Assembly (NCBI GenBank): GCA_030762175.1
Contig: CM060833.1
Span: forward strand, 161,636,001 to 161,700,000
Source: Metallyticus violacea
Lineage: Eukaryota; Arthropoda; Insecta; Mantodea; Metallyticidae
Reading direction: 5' to 3'
Length of the DNA stretch: 64,000 nt
Under the pieces are notes generated by a model. That model ran no database searches, was not told the origin of the DNA, and saw nothing but the letters and a program-made list of their open reading frames with translations. Within the stretch, counting starts at the first letter, position 1; each line of letters opens with the position of its first letter. Position numbers and translations under genes: made by a program. Positions 24,801 through 32,559 of the stretch are shown one piece after another.

Positions 24801-27800
24801 CCATATCGCAGCTATTAAGCAGAAATTACTGCCATGGAAAAGTTTGTTCATGAATCACATCACATTTTCTCAATTGACTGCAGAGATGTGTCTAGTTTAA
24901 AATTATTCAGATTAAATGATAGAGGAATATACAGAGCTTTTCATTAAACTATATGATTAATTGATAATTGATTCCAAGATATTGATGTATTAGTAGAGGG
25001 TTTTCAGGTATTTGCTATACCCTTTTCAGTGTATGTAAAACTATTACACCAGAATTGTAGCTAGAGCTAACTGAGCTATAGTGCGATACTGAAGTGAAAA
25101 ATAAGTTTCAAAATACAAACAACTTGACTGAGTTTTGTGTGTTTCCCATAGGAGAAATTCCTAGATTGCACAAACTTAATGCAAATATATTAACCATATT
25201 CAGATCCACCTATTTGTGCAAACAGCTTTTTTCATTAATGAAGAATAGTAAATAAACCCAAGAAGTAGGCTCACCAATCAAAACCTTAAATGTGTTTTGC
25301 TACTACATGGTCCCATGGAGTAGATGTGTTTCAGCACTGTACATGGAACACTATGTTTGCTTTCACAGTCATCAATGCTGAAATGTGTGTCCTTTCAAAA
25401 CAAGAAGAATATGTATAATATTGATAGATCTCACTTTTCTAACCCAGTTTAAAATGCAGAATGAACAGAATACAGATTATAGGGTATAAAAAGGCAAGAA
25501 AAATTATTAATAGATAAAAGAAAAATGCAGCACTGTAGAATATTTTCTGATCTCCCCTCCCACTTCTTTCACCTACCTTTTGACACAAGTGAACTCAACA
25601 GACTCTGCTATTCATGTAAGTTTAAATTTGTACTAATAAATAGTTTTATAATTTAAAATTCATTGTTGCCAGCTGTGTTTGTTAAATTGTTATACTCATT
25701 ATTGTTTAACAATGAACAAGCTGGTTGCAAAACATTTTGAATCGTATCTTATTAGAATATTAGACAATGTGATGCTATGTGTGTAACCATTTACATCTGT
25801 ATATTTTGAGTTAGTTATGCCTTTGGCTAAATAACTCAATAGGGTTATGACTGAATCCTAACTTTTTAAGTACTAAGCACATGCTTAGTCAAGAGTTTTT
25901 AAAGCATAAAATTAATTTCTTTCATAATATAAGAATATAAGGAGGGAGAGGGAAGGTTTGCCTTTGAACTGCCAGAGGTGCAGCTTTCCTCACTAACAGT
26001 CAGTCCTGGTGGTGTAGTGGTAACCATACTTGACTTCTAAACCCAAGATCGTGGGTTCAAACCCGGCCAGGATCAATGAATTTTTTCGGGCGTAAAAGTC
26101 CTAAGTATGGCTTCCTTCACAAGAGAAGTAAAGCCGTGGGTCCCATGTCATACATTTACGGCACGAAAAAGAACCTCAAGCCTGAAAGAAGAGGCCTCTG
26201 AGCAAAATTTGTCAGCCGTTTCACACCCTGAATTGAATGGGAAGTTGTTGACCTGAGCTGTTAAAGAGCATCCTTAAATAAATCAAATCAACAACTTTCC
26301 TCACTGATGAGTAATCAGCATTTCTACGTATGATTATCTGAAGGAAGGAATACCTACCATTGAAATAAAGAAGTTAAAAAGTTAATTTTATGGTTTACTA
26401 TTTGTTAACTTAATAATTGCAATATTGTAGTGGTCTATAGGAAAAATTGCTATGGCCAGAACCTATACACTTTTATTTCTTTTGTATTTTGTTTAGTATT
26501 CAATAAATAAATTAAATTAAATTTAAAAAATTTTTGAAGTTCTATTATTTAGATAAACATTAAGTCTTTGATGTCCTGATAATAAAATTATCACTAAATT
26601 TTTTTGGGCAAAAACTGAAAAAAATTTACAACTTATAATGATTCTTAAATCTTTACTGGGTGGACGGAACACAGAATGTGTCAATGTAAGATGTACTTTT
26701 ACATTTGCATGGTATGAGTTGAAGGAATTTGATGAATATATTTCAATAAACAAATCCTAATATGCAGTGAAATTATCTTGGTGGTTGGCTCTAATATTAG
26801 CAGTAAAATAGATTTGAGGTATTTATTCCGGATTATAATCCTACTTCTTTAAATCAAGCAAAATGATCTGGGTTATTAAAATATTTAGTTGAAGATACAC
26901 TTTAACATATAAATTGAATTTTGTTTTCACACAATCCAATTCACATTTCAAAAAGTTGCACTGCAAATTGAAGGTGACTAAACTTCTGCAATAGTAGAGG
27001 TTATAGGCGCAATCAATAAGCTGGGGGGGGGGGGGAATAATTTTCTGAAGCACAAAGAAGAAATGCTGGTTCATCTCTTGAATCAAAGAAGTAAACCAAA
27101 CAAGTAAAAATAATAAGAAGTAGTAAAAGGCTTCTATGAAACATCAATAGAATATTTAGACCATTGCTCTGGACATTTTAAAAATACAAAGGAAGGGGTT
27201 TATTGAAAAATATTCCTTTGTATCCTGAAGTGGACTAAAAGTGTGTTTTTGTATGTTTTCAAGGCCTTTTAGAATGTTTGGTCAGTTTTCCTGCTTAACA
27301 AAATTGTCACAGCATTAAAAATAGCTATTTGGAATGACATGGGCATTCAAACAGATGGAGATCTTCCTTCATTTTAAGATAGACAATGTTAGACATATTC
27401 TCGCTAGTGGCACAATTAATTTTCCTCTTTCTTGAAATTATGCTCTATTAAAAGAATTTTCTTCCAAATGAATAAATTGTGGACTGCTGATAAATCTCAT
27501 CTAAAAATAGATATCCTCAATACTTTGTTAATGAATAAGTTTACTTTTTCACAAAATTATTTAGAGTACTCTCATTCTTACAACTATCTCCATAACTGTT
27601 AAAACAAATTGTATCCAATAAAAAGGCTAAATATAAATAAAAAAATATGCTGAAGGGAAACATTTTATGAATATTCCAATTTAGAACAAAGTATATTTTT
27701 GTAATACAAAGGTAAGAGAAACAAATAAAATCTGTCTTATATTAATGTAGAGTATATTACCATTCCATTGTATACGGCTTATTAAGTGCAATTTATTCAA

Positions 27801-29841
27801 ATAAAATCTATTCAAAAAGTATGTGCACACATTTTAATCTTCTGTTTTTTAATGTGCTAAAATTTAAATATCCTGCTTGATTTCCAAAAATGTTCACATT
27901 AAGGACCATATAATGCTATTTTGAAATTACCTTGCAAGAACAACATTTGAGTAATCATGTATTAAAGTACAAATTATTGCGACAGACTTCTCAGATGAGG
28001 TTTAGTTCCAATTTGATGATTATGTAAATTCACAAAATAACAATCATTAGTGATCTGAAAAGCACAATTTCTCTATGAAGTTGTTGATGTAGGGTGACAA
28101 AAGATTCATAAAACCAATTTTTTATTATTTAACTGTTAATACTCATTCTATAATTTTGCATCTGTTATTTTAAAGATCGCTAAAAAGGACATGATTTTGC
28201 TATTTTTCAATAAGGATGTGCTAAAGCACAATCAGCTAGCACATCCAAAAAATTCTACGGCAGCTAAGAATTATTACTAAGAATTTCTTATGCCCTCATC
28301 CATCTGATGTTATTCTGTTATTTTTATATATGATATAAATTAAAAGGAAACTTAAGATCCATTAGTAGACAGACATTTCTCCAATGGAACTACAGTACTT
28401 GATGTGTGGATTTTCAAGGAGATGCCAAAAATGTGCATTACTGAAAGAGAATTGTTCAGCATGTGCTTTCATAGGGTACACATACAAAGAAAACAGGAAA
28501 TCTGCTTTCAGATTGTGATTGCCTGCACCACTCAGTGCTGAGTAATGGATATAAGGACACGTGTTAAATCAGCTATCATGTCAGTTGTGAAGATGTCCAG
28601 CTCATCTGAAGAAGATTTTCTTTTACATGACAGTTCCATCTTGATATATTAAGAAAATGAGCAATTGATATTCATTCAGTAAACTGCTATTGATCAAAAA
28701 AATTGTGAATATTTCAACCAAAACTTTGTGTAAGCACCCCATTTGCAGGAAGAAAGGTTTGATGTTATTCTCAGGTAAGTGAACTACATATTAATAGAAA
28801 AAGCACAAAATAACCAACATATTGTTTATTTTATTGGGAAATGGTATAAGTATATAAACAATAATTTTGAGGATGAAATATCCGTCTAATTTTCCTTCAC
28901 TTGAGTAATTTAAAACCATCTATAGGTTAACACCAAATGTGCTCTGGAAAAACAAAGAACATATAGTTCTTTAGAAGATGTAATTCCTAAGCATGTAGGA
29001 AAGATTCTGGAGCTCACTAAAGCTCTAAATTTGAAACCACAAAGCTAGGATTTCCTTTGGAAGGGAAATAAAGCCATGGGTCCCATGTTGTAGATTTATG
29101 GCAAGATAAAGAACCTCAAGCCTGAAAAAAAGAGGTCTCTGAGCAAAATTTGTCATTCGTTTCATGCCCCGATTTGAATGGGATGCTGATGACCTGAAAT
29201 GTTAAAGAGCACTTGTAAACAAACAAACAAACAAAATAATAATAACAATAATAATAATAATAATAATAATAAATTCAAAGCTAGAATTTTCACATGTGGG
29301 GTGCACAGGTGAATTTTTCCCTATAGCATTCAACAAAGCTGGAAAATGCATATTTTCATTACAAGACAACATTAAACTTATTGACTCATACATGATATAA
29401 CCTAGCCTAGCAAGTCCATTGCAATCCAGGATTATACCTATTAGGTTGGCAAATTATTTTACCCACATGCAAATTGGATCACCCTCGCTCGACATCAATC
29501 GAAAATTTGTCAAGATTTTGTATACTTAAAATCTCCTAAATAATTTCAAACGTAACTAGTTGAAAACGAATATTCTTGTGATATGTTTCAAAATTATGCA
29601 TATTTAATGATCTCGCATCCATGCTAGTTTCGGATACTAATCTGGACAAATGTCTTTAAACCGCTAAATGCTTAAAGCGTAAAAAGTTCATGACACCAGG
29701 TAGAAACTAAAATTTCATTTACCTGAACGCAGTTTCATCTTTGGACAGCTGCAACGGCGAATGTTTGTGAGGGCTTTTTGCTATTTCTCCATCTTCACTT
29801 TGTTCTTCAACTTCCATTTCCGAAGCATCGTACTCAGACAT
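692..29841 (-). CDS. Cdk11: Cdk11/Pitslre cyclin-dependent kinase, N-terminal half (6 exons; gene runs off left edge)
   Basis: Six minus-strand exons join in frame with consistent phases: 29841-29723, 21471-21321, 16169-16066, 6657-6346, 1204-1014 and 883-about 692. They encode roughly 355 residues: an acidic start with SEDGEI, then a DSLDIKPPQ segment, then a long Arg/Glu/Lys-rich stretch with RERERER repeats and an RSRSRE block. An acidic leader followed by SLxIKPPQ and a charged, RS-like N-terminus is the layout of CDK11 (PITSLRE) kinases, nuclear Ser/Thr kinases that act with L-type cyclins in transcription and splicing. The kinase domain must lie left of base 1. The identification rests on the IKPPQ block and overall layout; I see no catalytic motif. 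The low-complexity exons alone would also fit other splicing factors. Confidence 0.85.
1014..1204 (-). CDS. Cdk11: Cdk11 exon 5
   Basis: Acceptor GGTAG after a T-rich tract, donor GTAAGA. Encodes GGGSNASMDRRLKMERRDKE, then EHERRVAEEDVIAVAPPRET and a helical Glu/Arg stretch ending LLEAG. 191 nt, phase 2 in and phase 1 out. Confidence 0.8.
1325..1407. repeat. 83-bp repeat, copy 1
   Basis: Differs at two positions from 2398-2480. This copy keeps only the right-hand arm of the inverted terminus seen in copy 2. Confidence 0.75.
2164..2220. repeat. poly(A) tract followed by a 7-bp tandem repeat with CACGTG
   Basis: About 20 A residues, then three head-to-tail copies of TCACGTG-like units that create two CACGTG palindromes. 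A retroposon tail is possible; no element upstream is recognisable. Confidence 0.45.
2306..2359. repeat. perfect 25-bp hairpin
   Basis: Arms 2306-2330 and 2335-2359 are exact reverse complements separated by TGTT. It abuts the MITE-like repeat and may be part of the same insertion. Confidence 0.75.
2382..2480. repeat. MITE-like repeat with 13-bp inverted ends, copy 2
   Basis: GTCTATGGAGCAA at 2382-2394 is the exact reverse complement of 2468-2480. The interior matches 1325-1407 almost perfectly. Size and ends suggest a tiny non-autonomous DNA element; no coding sequence. Confidence 0.6.
2486..4990. other. Cdk11 intron, no identified gene
   Basis: Contains modest open frames around 2615-3173 with no recognised domain, a short (TA)n tract near 4151 and a purine-pyrimidine alternating patch near 4342. 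Probably decayed repeat sequence. Confidence 0.35.
5004..5305 (+). mobile_element. SINE family A, copy 1 (tRNA-derived, full length)
   Basis: The tRNA-like head carries box A (TGTAGTGGTAACCAT) and a decayed box B. The body includes GGGTCCCATG and GAGCAAAATTTGT-like blocks, and the 3' tail has TGTTAAAGAGCATC and AT-rich repeats. Flanked by a perfect 12-bp duplication, CATCCCATGTTA, at 4992-5003 and 5306-5317. Confidence 0.85.
5450..6185 (+). pseudogene. decayed mariner-type transposase fragment
   Basis: Broken reading frames retain a catalytic-region pattern (IILYDNACPQKAANKTLEL, then HPLYNLYLIPTELP) and a C-terminal DKYLNVQGNYVE typical of mariner-like transposases. Several stops and frameshifts; the central DN pair is kept but the fragment cannot encode a working enzyme. 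Termini not found. Confidence 0.55.
6346..6657 (-). CDS. Cdk11: Cdk11 exon 4
   Basis: Acceptor TTTTAG, donor GTAAGC. About 104 residues: ERREAAAAARESK, a run of Arg-Glu dipeptides, RDRDRGE, a less biased part with ERVLEDLRERLLDKRRN, then a Gly-rich GAGGGGSG patch. The repetitive Arg-Glu codons look like microsatellite coding sequence and could vary in length between individuals. Confidence 0.8.
7030..9330 (+). pseudogene. decayed LINE (endonuclease to reverse transcriptase), interrupted by a SINE
   Basis: Endonuclease remnants at about 7080-7250 (GEFTFANGQSV) are followed by reverse transcriptase blocks: SNYRGIS near 8038, LSECQAEFKK at 8425-8450, and VFFVDFKKPFDTINIDALV at 8529-8590. Frames carry many stops. 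The NYRGIS and DFKKPFDT motifs place it among APE-type non-LTR elements, distinct from the CR1-like copies at 31-37 kb. Removing the SINE at 8133-8424 restores the reading EGNLSECQAEF across the join. Confidence 0.7.
8133..8424 (-). mobile_element. SINE family B, copy 1, nested in a LINE
   Basis: On the minus strand: tRNA-like head with GTGGCCGAGGT (box A) and a GGTTCGAATCC-like box B, then a body ending in AGTAGTAAAAACAGG and TGTTTAA. Flanked by the 9-bp duplication CTATCTGAA at 8124-8132 and 8425-8433. The head resembles a Leu/Ser-type tRNA. Confidence 0.85.
9770..10335 (+). pseudogene. C-terminal fragment of a Tc1/mariner-superfamily transposase, split by a SINE
   Basis: Residual pattern GWVAQ, APRGHQI and, after the SINE, SDGHFEHLF matches the C-terminus of IS630/mariner-like transposases that end in GHFEHLL-type motifs. 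Heavily decayed, so the call rests on a few short blocks. Confidence 0.45.
9860..10137 (-). mobile_element. SINE family B, copy 2
   Basis: Same head and body as the copy at 8133. Flanked by AGGAACTAG (9851-9859) and AGGAGCTAG (10138-10146), a 9-bp duplication with one difference. Confidence 0.82.
10340..11300. other. Cdk11 intron, nothing recognised
   Basis: AT-rich, no exon or identifiable repeat. Confidence 0.35.
11318..11596 (-). mobile_element. SINE family B, copy 3
   Basis: Well-preserved copy with boxes A and B on the minus strand. Flanked by a perfect 15-bp duplication, GTGATTCCTATTTAA, at 11303-11317 and 11597-11611. Confidence 0.88.
12974..13003 (-). ncRNA. hammerhead ribozyme core, decayed
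   Basis: CUGAAGA at 13001-12995, a bulged U, GGGAAA paired with UCUCCC, then GAAG in place of GAAA and a damaged stem III. Probably inactive. Confidence 0.5.
13178..13214 (+). ncRNA. hammerhead ribozyme core, nearly intact
   Basis: UUGAAGA (first C changed to U) at 13180-13186, U, GGGAGA with a partly damaged partner, GAAA at 13203-13206, palindromic stem III ACGCGU at 13206-13211, and predicted cleavage after C13212. Confidence 0.6.
13850..14560 (+). pseudogene. Penelope-like element fragment (end of RT to endonuclease C-terminus)
   Basis: Broken frames read YRKNTQNTITL, then AIFKSLIYRLANTPLNIKLV, then the region where the GIY-YIG nuclease normally sits, kept only as CIKEHFGNIHYKQIEKLAVA and AHFWSKRHEIDT, and a C-terminal NKNCIMNFPPLMLDILNKFL. 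These blocks occur in the same order in the better copy at 50980-53235. Nuclease catalytic residues at the N-terminal side are lost. Confidence 0.7.
14718..15030 (+). mobile_element. SINE family A, copy 2 (full length)
   Basis: Clear box A (GGTGTAGTGGTAACCAT) and box B (GGTTCAAACCC), conserved body, A-rich tail. Flanked by ACTTTGTTA at 14709-14717 and 15031-15039. Confidence 0.88.
15136..15179 (-). ncRNA. type I hammerhead ribozyme (Penelope tail)
   Basis: Stem I GGAA/UUCC, CUGAGGA at 15175-15169, bulged U, stem II GGGAGC/GCUCUU, GAAA, then CUUG-U as a damaged stem III and predicted cleavage after U15141. Confidence 0.65.
15632..15676 (+). ncRNA. type I hammerhead ribozyme (Penelope tail)
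   Basis: AGGAA at 15632-15636 pairs with UUCCU at 15672-15676 (stem I). CUGAGGA at 15637-15643, bulged U, GGGAAC against GCUCUU (one mismatch), GAAA at 15662-15665, predicted cleavage after U15671. Confidence 0.68.
16066..16169 (-). CDS. Cdk11: Cdk11 exon 3
   Basis: Acceptor TTTAAG, donor GTAACC. Encodes a His/Arg/Glu-rich segment (VHGKSESVSHRKGHHRARE onward to EKRHH). It starts in phase 0 and ends in phase 2, matching its neighbours. Confidence 0.8.
16170..17600. other. Cdk11 intron, no gene recognised
   Basis: Short open frames near 16571 and 16904-17253 have no family resemblance I can support. Sequence looks like decayed repeat material. Confidence 0.35.
17640..18665 (+). pseudogene. 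decayed Tc1-like transposase
   Basis: The N-terminal helix-turn-helix part is readable at 17676-17910 (LSPEDVVRAVALNNDGPTV, NIARSTVHDITKQF, GRPRA linker). A second block at 17953-18135 (PISAKKFRRRLKA, YQVERLHFAND) and later frames with LRQIFQEWEHIPQEAIANLI at about 18570-18630 complete a Tc1-type order. Stops and frameshifts throughout. Terminal repeats not identified. Confidence 0.65.
18838..18885. repeat. short inverted repeat next to the mariner relic
   Basis: CAAGAATGATAT and its complement near 18873-18885 form a hairpin just left of the mariner insertion. Confidence 0.5.
18896..19812 (+). mobile_element. mariner element, internally deleted, with TIRs and TA duplication
   Basis: Ends match as inverted repeats of about 28 bp with a few differences (first 21 bases identical, starting TGAGGTCTGTTAG), flanked by TA at 18894-18895 and 19813-19814. 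The transposase starts at 19103 (MTERLEQRYCIRFCQK), then jumps at about 19210 to the catalytic core (VRRNVKVMLTAFFVSSGMVH, YAPWGQTITKEYYRDVLRRL) and, in another frame, ends RFQTREDIMAATTAELKSI and CVESQGDYFEGD. 917 bp against roughly 1.3 kb for full mariners, so the N-terminal middle is deleted and frameshifts are present. Confidence 0.88.
19840..20550 (+). pseudogene. Penelope-like element fragment with decayed RT active site
   Basis: Reads WYHYIDNVFAIVNGK at about 19860-19905, where the better copy at 50980-53235 has YVDD, so one catalytic Asp is Asn. Then NNVLHFLDIKMIKQGNAMEY, later FHPWAHQKFHKVANIVLAP, and a tail with hammerhead remnants. The GIY-YIG domain is mostly lost. Confidence 0.7.
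20499..20537 (+). ncRNA. hammerhead core, decayed
   Basis: CUGAUGU at 20499-20505, stem II GAAGA/GUCUUC with an enlarged loop, GAAAC at 20527-20531. The following tail matches the one after 59272. Confidence 0.4.
21321..21471 (-). CDS. Cdk11: Cdk11 exon 2
   Basis: Acceptor TTTCAG, donor GTATGT. Encodes LSEDEEDADDTADSLDIKPP and then a His/Ser/Arg-rich tail ending RDGRRDH. The IKPPQ block is the most diagnostic CDK11 signature in the window. 151 nt: one base completes the split codon, then 50 codons. Confidence 0.87.
21878..23167 (+). mobile_element. TIR DNA element with deleted copy of an orphan arthropod gene family
   Basis: Perfect 13-bp ends, CACTGGGCAACAA (21878-21890) and its reverse complement (23155-23167), flanked by TAA at 21875-21877 and 23168-23170. 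A second similarity, GTTTCGGGC/GTTTCGAGC, lies just inside each end. The interior holds the start of a protein (MPRKCVNMVNNFCYICGEIT, with a CxxC) from about 22214, joined by a deletion near 22300 to a later part (PPLHIKLGLMKNFVRAMNRE, SDAKVKEGIFVGPQI) and, from about 22440, the C-terminus. The 3-bp duplication and CACTG ends recall CACTA-type elements, but I cannot assign a superfamily. Confidence 0.72.
22411..22857 (+). pseudogene. C-terminal part of the orphan family protein
   Basis: The open frame from about 22440 reads VLEGKEKEAWEAFKGVVHGF, NMSLKIHFLHIHLDFFPPSC, GAVSDEHGERFHQDISVMEQ and RYQGLWNEVMLADYCWSLYR. The GAVSDEHGERFHQD block belongs to a family I recognise as multicopy in arthropod genomes and usually labelled uncharacterised. 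It lies inside the TIR element and its N-terminal and middle portions are deleted or frameshifted, so I call it a pseudogene. No enzymatic motif is evident. Confidence 0.6.
23171..24320. other. Cdk11 intron, nothing recognised
   Basis: AT-rich, no exon or repeat family identified. Confidence 0.35.
24335..24556 (-). mobile_element. SINE family B, copy 4, internally deleted
   Basis: Body as in other copies, but the part of the tRNA-like head with box B is deleted near 24538. Flanked by TATACCAACAGTTT (24321-24334) and TATACCACCAGTTT (24557-24570). Confidence 0.82.
24690..24900 (+). pseudogene. possible hAT-type (ZBED/GTF2IRD2-like) transposase fragment
   Basis: FLVDLTGHLNNLDSSLQSR followed by AAIKQKLLPWKSLF resembles the conserved LTGHLNxLNxxLQ and FxxKLxLW blocks of hAT-derived GTF2IRD2/ZBED5-type proteins. 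Only about 65 residues. Confidence 0.45.
25995..26294 (+). mobile_element. SINE family A, copy 3 (full length)
   Basis: Intact boxes A and B and body. Flanked by the perfect 11-bp duplication CTTTCCTCACT at 25984-25994 and 26295-26305. Confidence 0.88.
26306..29030. other. Cdk11 intron, no gene recognised
   Basis: AT-rich. Contains a run of 13 G residues at 27023-27035. A short open frame near 28576 (MSVVKMSSSSEEDFLLHDSS) resembles the acidic start of some transposases, but nothing downstream confirms it. Confidence 0.35.
29049..29275 (+). mobile_element. SINE family A, copy 4, 5'-truncated
   Basis: Lacks the tRNA-like head; begins in the body and ends in a CAAA and AAT microsatellite (29236-29272). 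Flanked by CAAAGCTAG at 29040-29048 and 29276-29284. Confidence 0.82.
29236..29272. repeat. (AAT)n microsatellite
   Basis: About twelve AAT units with one interruption, forming the tail of the truncated SINE. Confidence 0.85.
29723..29841 (-). CDS. Cdk11: Cdk11 exon 1 (start codon exon)
   Basis: Begins at ATG 29841-29839, the first in-frame ATG after an in-frame TAA, and encodes MSEYDASEMEVEEQSEDGEI followed by a Lys/His/Ser stretch. It ends in AG before the donor GTAAAT, leaving phase 2, which exon 2 completes as a serine. Confidence 0.85.
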
Positions 29842-29843
29842 GT

Positions 29844-29852
29844 TTACATCAT
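29844..29852 (-). promoter_or_regulatory. two-codon upstream ORF in the Cdk11 leader
   Basis: The leader reads ATG ATG TAA and its stop ends two bases before the Cdk11 ATG, in a different frame. Such minimal upstream ORFs can lower initiation at the main start or allow reinitiation. The sequence is direct; the regulatory role is inference and the transcription start is unknown. Confidence 0.4.
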
Positions 29853-29859
29853 CTGTCAC

Positions 29860-30999
29860 TTAAGCTTCAAATTTACGAAAAGTACTAGCATTATTCACAT
29901 TTGGTGATATTATAAAGTACCAAATGGGTTGGCTACAAGATTCTAGGTGCAAACTTACAATTGTAGCGCAACACACTACACACCGAAGTATAATTTTATT
30001 TCCGAATTTTTAATCAACCACTTTGGGTTTGTGAGATACGCCTATTAATTAATAATGTAGCTAAAAATTCGAAAAAACAGTACAAGTGCACAACTTTAGG
30101 TTACCGCATTTGCAACATTTAATAATACACTATTGCCAACACTAAAAAAATTATTTATGGCACTACATGCTATGTCAAATAATGGATGGAATTGTGACAC
30201 GTTCCGCTAAATCCATGGTTTTGAAATTCTTTTACTGGTTGCCAATAAAAATTCTAATACGTTCTGAATTCTCTCAAATGAACATTCTATTGCTCCGTAG
30301 CTTTAACATCGCCTATATTATATTAAATCCGGTAACGACTACCGGCGACTGCTCTCTCAATTGGAATCATGTCAATACCAGTTCACAGTTTTTGGGTACC
30401 GCTACCCTTTAATGTTCATAACTCTCTGCATCTATTGAAATAACGTGGATTGATTTTTCCCCAATGAATGTTTAGTTACATTTATTTAGTAATTTTAAGT
30501 TTTCAATGTTGCAAGCACTCTAGTGACAACTAACCATCTTTTCAATTGTTATGACGGCCGTTGCCGGCTAAATGTATCAACACAATATTGTGAGCTGGAT
30601 TTTTGTCCTTGTCTATCAGAATTATCTGCCAATCACAGATTAATCCTCATTACTCAGCATGCATTATCTGCGAGATCAACTGAGGCTAATAGGTCATTTG
30701 TTTACAGTGTTAACCCAGTCTTATTTGCTGTTAGCTTAGGTTTCTAAGGAATATTAAAAGAACTTTGCATGTAAAATCGGTTCCCTTATAAAATTGAACC
30801 TCCGCATACCTCCACAATATTCCAATATATGAGTTAAAAAGAAAACAGACCAATTAAATGTCAAACTACGAAAACTACAAAACATGAAATTGCAGTGGCG
30901 CATTTAAATGAACATTTACTGTGGCAGCTGAGTTTAAATGTATGAACTTAACATTATTTTACAATGTGTTCTAGTTTTCATAGGAGTAATTTTTATTAA
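29860..30999. other. Cdk11 upstream region, no gene seen
   Basis: The presumed Cdk11 promoter lies at the left end of this stretch. I find no TATA box in a convincing place and no plus-strand coding exon. Short open frames here show no recognisable family. Confidence 0.4.
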
Positions 31000-31800
31000 C
31001 AATAAAAGTAAATCCACTCGCTTAGATGTCGACTTATTTTGTAAAGAACAATTTTACGAGTGTTGTGGCTACCAAGGAGGACACTCGCAACATCTTAGCA
31101 ATGTAATACTTCACCTTATGGAAATCTCTTCTCTATAGTGCCAATAATACTTTGTGGCGATTTTAATCTGAACACTGAAATACATAGTTGGTTCCTACTC
31201 GGATCTGCTTAGATACTGCAACATCTATAGACATTTTTCTAGATAAAACGAAAATTCTAATTTATTCAGAGTTTTTCTGATGTTGATGGCCTGTCTGATC
31301 ACAATGCTCAACTGCTAGTAATACCAAGAACTATTATAAATAGCAACAGTAAACAGCAGAACTAAATTACTAGTAGAACAATGAATAAGTTTAAGTATGA
31401 TATTAGGATGGAAATTAGTTACCAATTCTATTCCAGCAACCTAAAAAATGACAAGTTTAATAAATTTTTAATTGTGTTATTGTTTGAGGTCAGCTTTTCT
31501 AAGAAAAATGTAACTAATTCCCCCAAAATCAAGAATAAAGCATGCCTAACTTTAGGTGTCAGAAAGTCCTGAAATGATAAAAAGAAATTACATTTGCAAT
31601 ACAATAAAGATCAGGATTTTAACAAATACAATAAGTTATCTTGTAAAATACTCAATAAAGTAATTACTGAAGCCAAATGAAGATATTTATGTTCATTTTT
31701 GATCATTTATAACAAAATAAAACAAACTGAAACAGGTAGAACTAATGTAAAAATATTTCTCCAACAGCTTTCAGTTACAGTGATGATTATGAAACTACCA
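31000..31800 (+). pseudogene. CR1-like LINE fragment (endonuclease)
   Basis: Broken frames read RLDVDLFCKEQFYECC, then PIILCGDFNLNTE near 31140-31175, and GLSDHNAQLLV near 31285-31320. These are the late endonuclease blocks seen in better shape at 32800-33220. The SDH signature is kept; many stops. Confidence 0.65.
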
Positions 31801-31850
31801 ATTCATTTCATTCATATTATTAACTGCAGCTGAGGGTAGCACACAGACCC

Positions 31851-32417
31851 ATGTTGAGTGTATCAGCACTTCACATACTGCAGAAAGTATTTCCAAAATT
31901 GCAATGTCATGGGAGGGGCATAGCATCCCTACTGAAGGACGACTTGGGTAGCGATTATGATGTTGTGAGCATTTTTAAGCCAAGTGCTGAACTCGCTGAT
32001 GTCACTAAAGACTTGGGAAAACTAACTGCTGATTTCAGTAAGAATGATCATGTGATTGTTGGTGGTGCAGGTAATAGCCTTGATTTAGATAATACCTACC
32101 AGATTGAGCAAGATCTTGGTGACATCAGCGCTAAAAGCAGGCATACCAATGTGAAGTTTCTGGGACTGTTAGATAGGCATGATAGGCCTCAGCTTCATAA
32201 GAGGGTGCGTAGCATGAATCTGAGGCTTAGGCGTGCATTGATGACACTCAGAAACTCCCACATTTGTATGATAGATGTAAATCACTTAGGTAGAGATAAT
32301 TTTACTGTACATGGCCTGCACTTGAATTCTAGAGGCAAAAAGCAGAAAATTGCTGACAGAATCAAGGGTAAGATTCCTGTTGTTATAAATAGTTCAAGGT
32401 ACCATTTTTTAGGATAA
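31851..32417 (+). CDS. LINE ORF1 remnant, SGNH-hydrolase-like
   Basis: 188 codons open. HVIVGGAGNSLDL near residue 70 corresponds to the central GGxND-type block and FTVHGLHLNSRGKKQ near residue 150 to the final DxxH-type block of SGNH esterase domains found in ORF1 of CR1-like elements. The catalytic Asn region reads AGNS. N-terminal residues, probably including any zinc-binding part, are missing. Confidence 0.65.
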   Translation: MLSVSALHILQKVFPKLQCHGRGIASLLKDDLGSDYDVVSIFKPSAELADVTKDLGKLTADFSKNDHVIVGGAGNSLDLDNTYQIEQDLGDISAKSRHTNVKFLGLLDRHDRPQLHKRVRSMNLRLRRALMTLRNSHICMIDVNHLGRDNFTVHGLHLNSRGKKQKIADRIKGKIPVVINSSRYHFLG

Positions 32418-32559
32418 AGACATGTGATCCAGGCCAGAAATTCATCAAGTCAAACTTAATAATAGTTAATGTTAAATCAAATGACAATCATATCAATGAT
32501 CATGATAGCACAGAAAATAAGGTAAAATTGAAGAGTATTCAACAAGCAATAAAAAATCT

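Noticed and set aside
27023..27035. run of 13 G as a G-quadruplex or regulatory site
   Set aside because: An isolated homopolymer without neighbouring G tracts; also a likely sequencing-error site.
28576..28650. acidic short frame as a transposase start
   Set aside because: Ends at once and nothing downstream continues a known family.
30523..30747. 74-codon plus-strand frame upstream of Cdk11
   Set aside because: No recognised domain, no splice context, typical length for chance.
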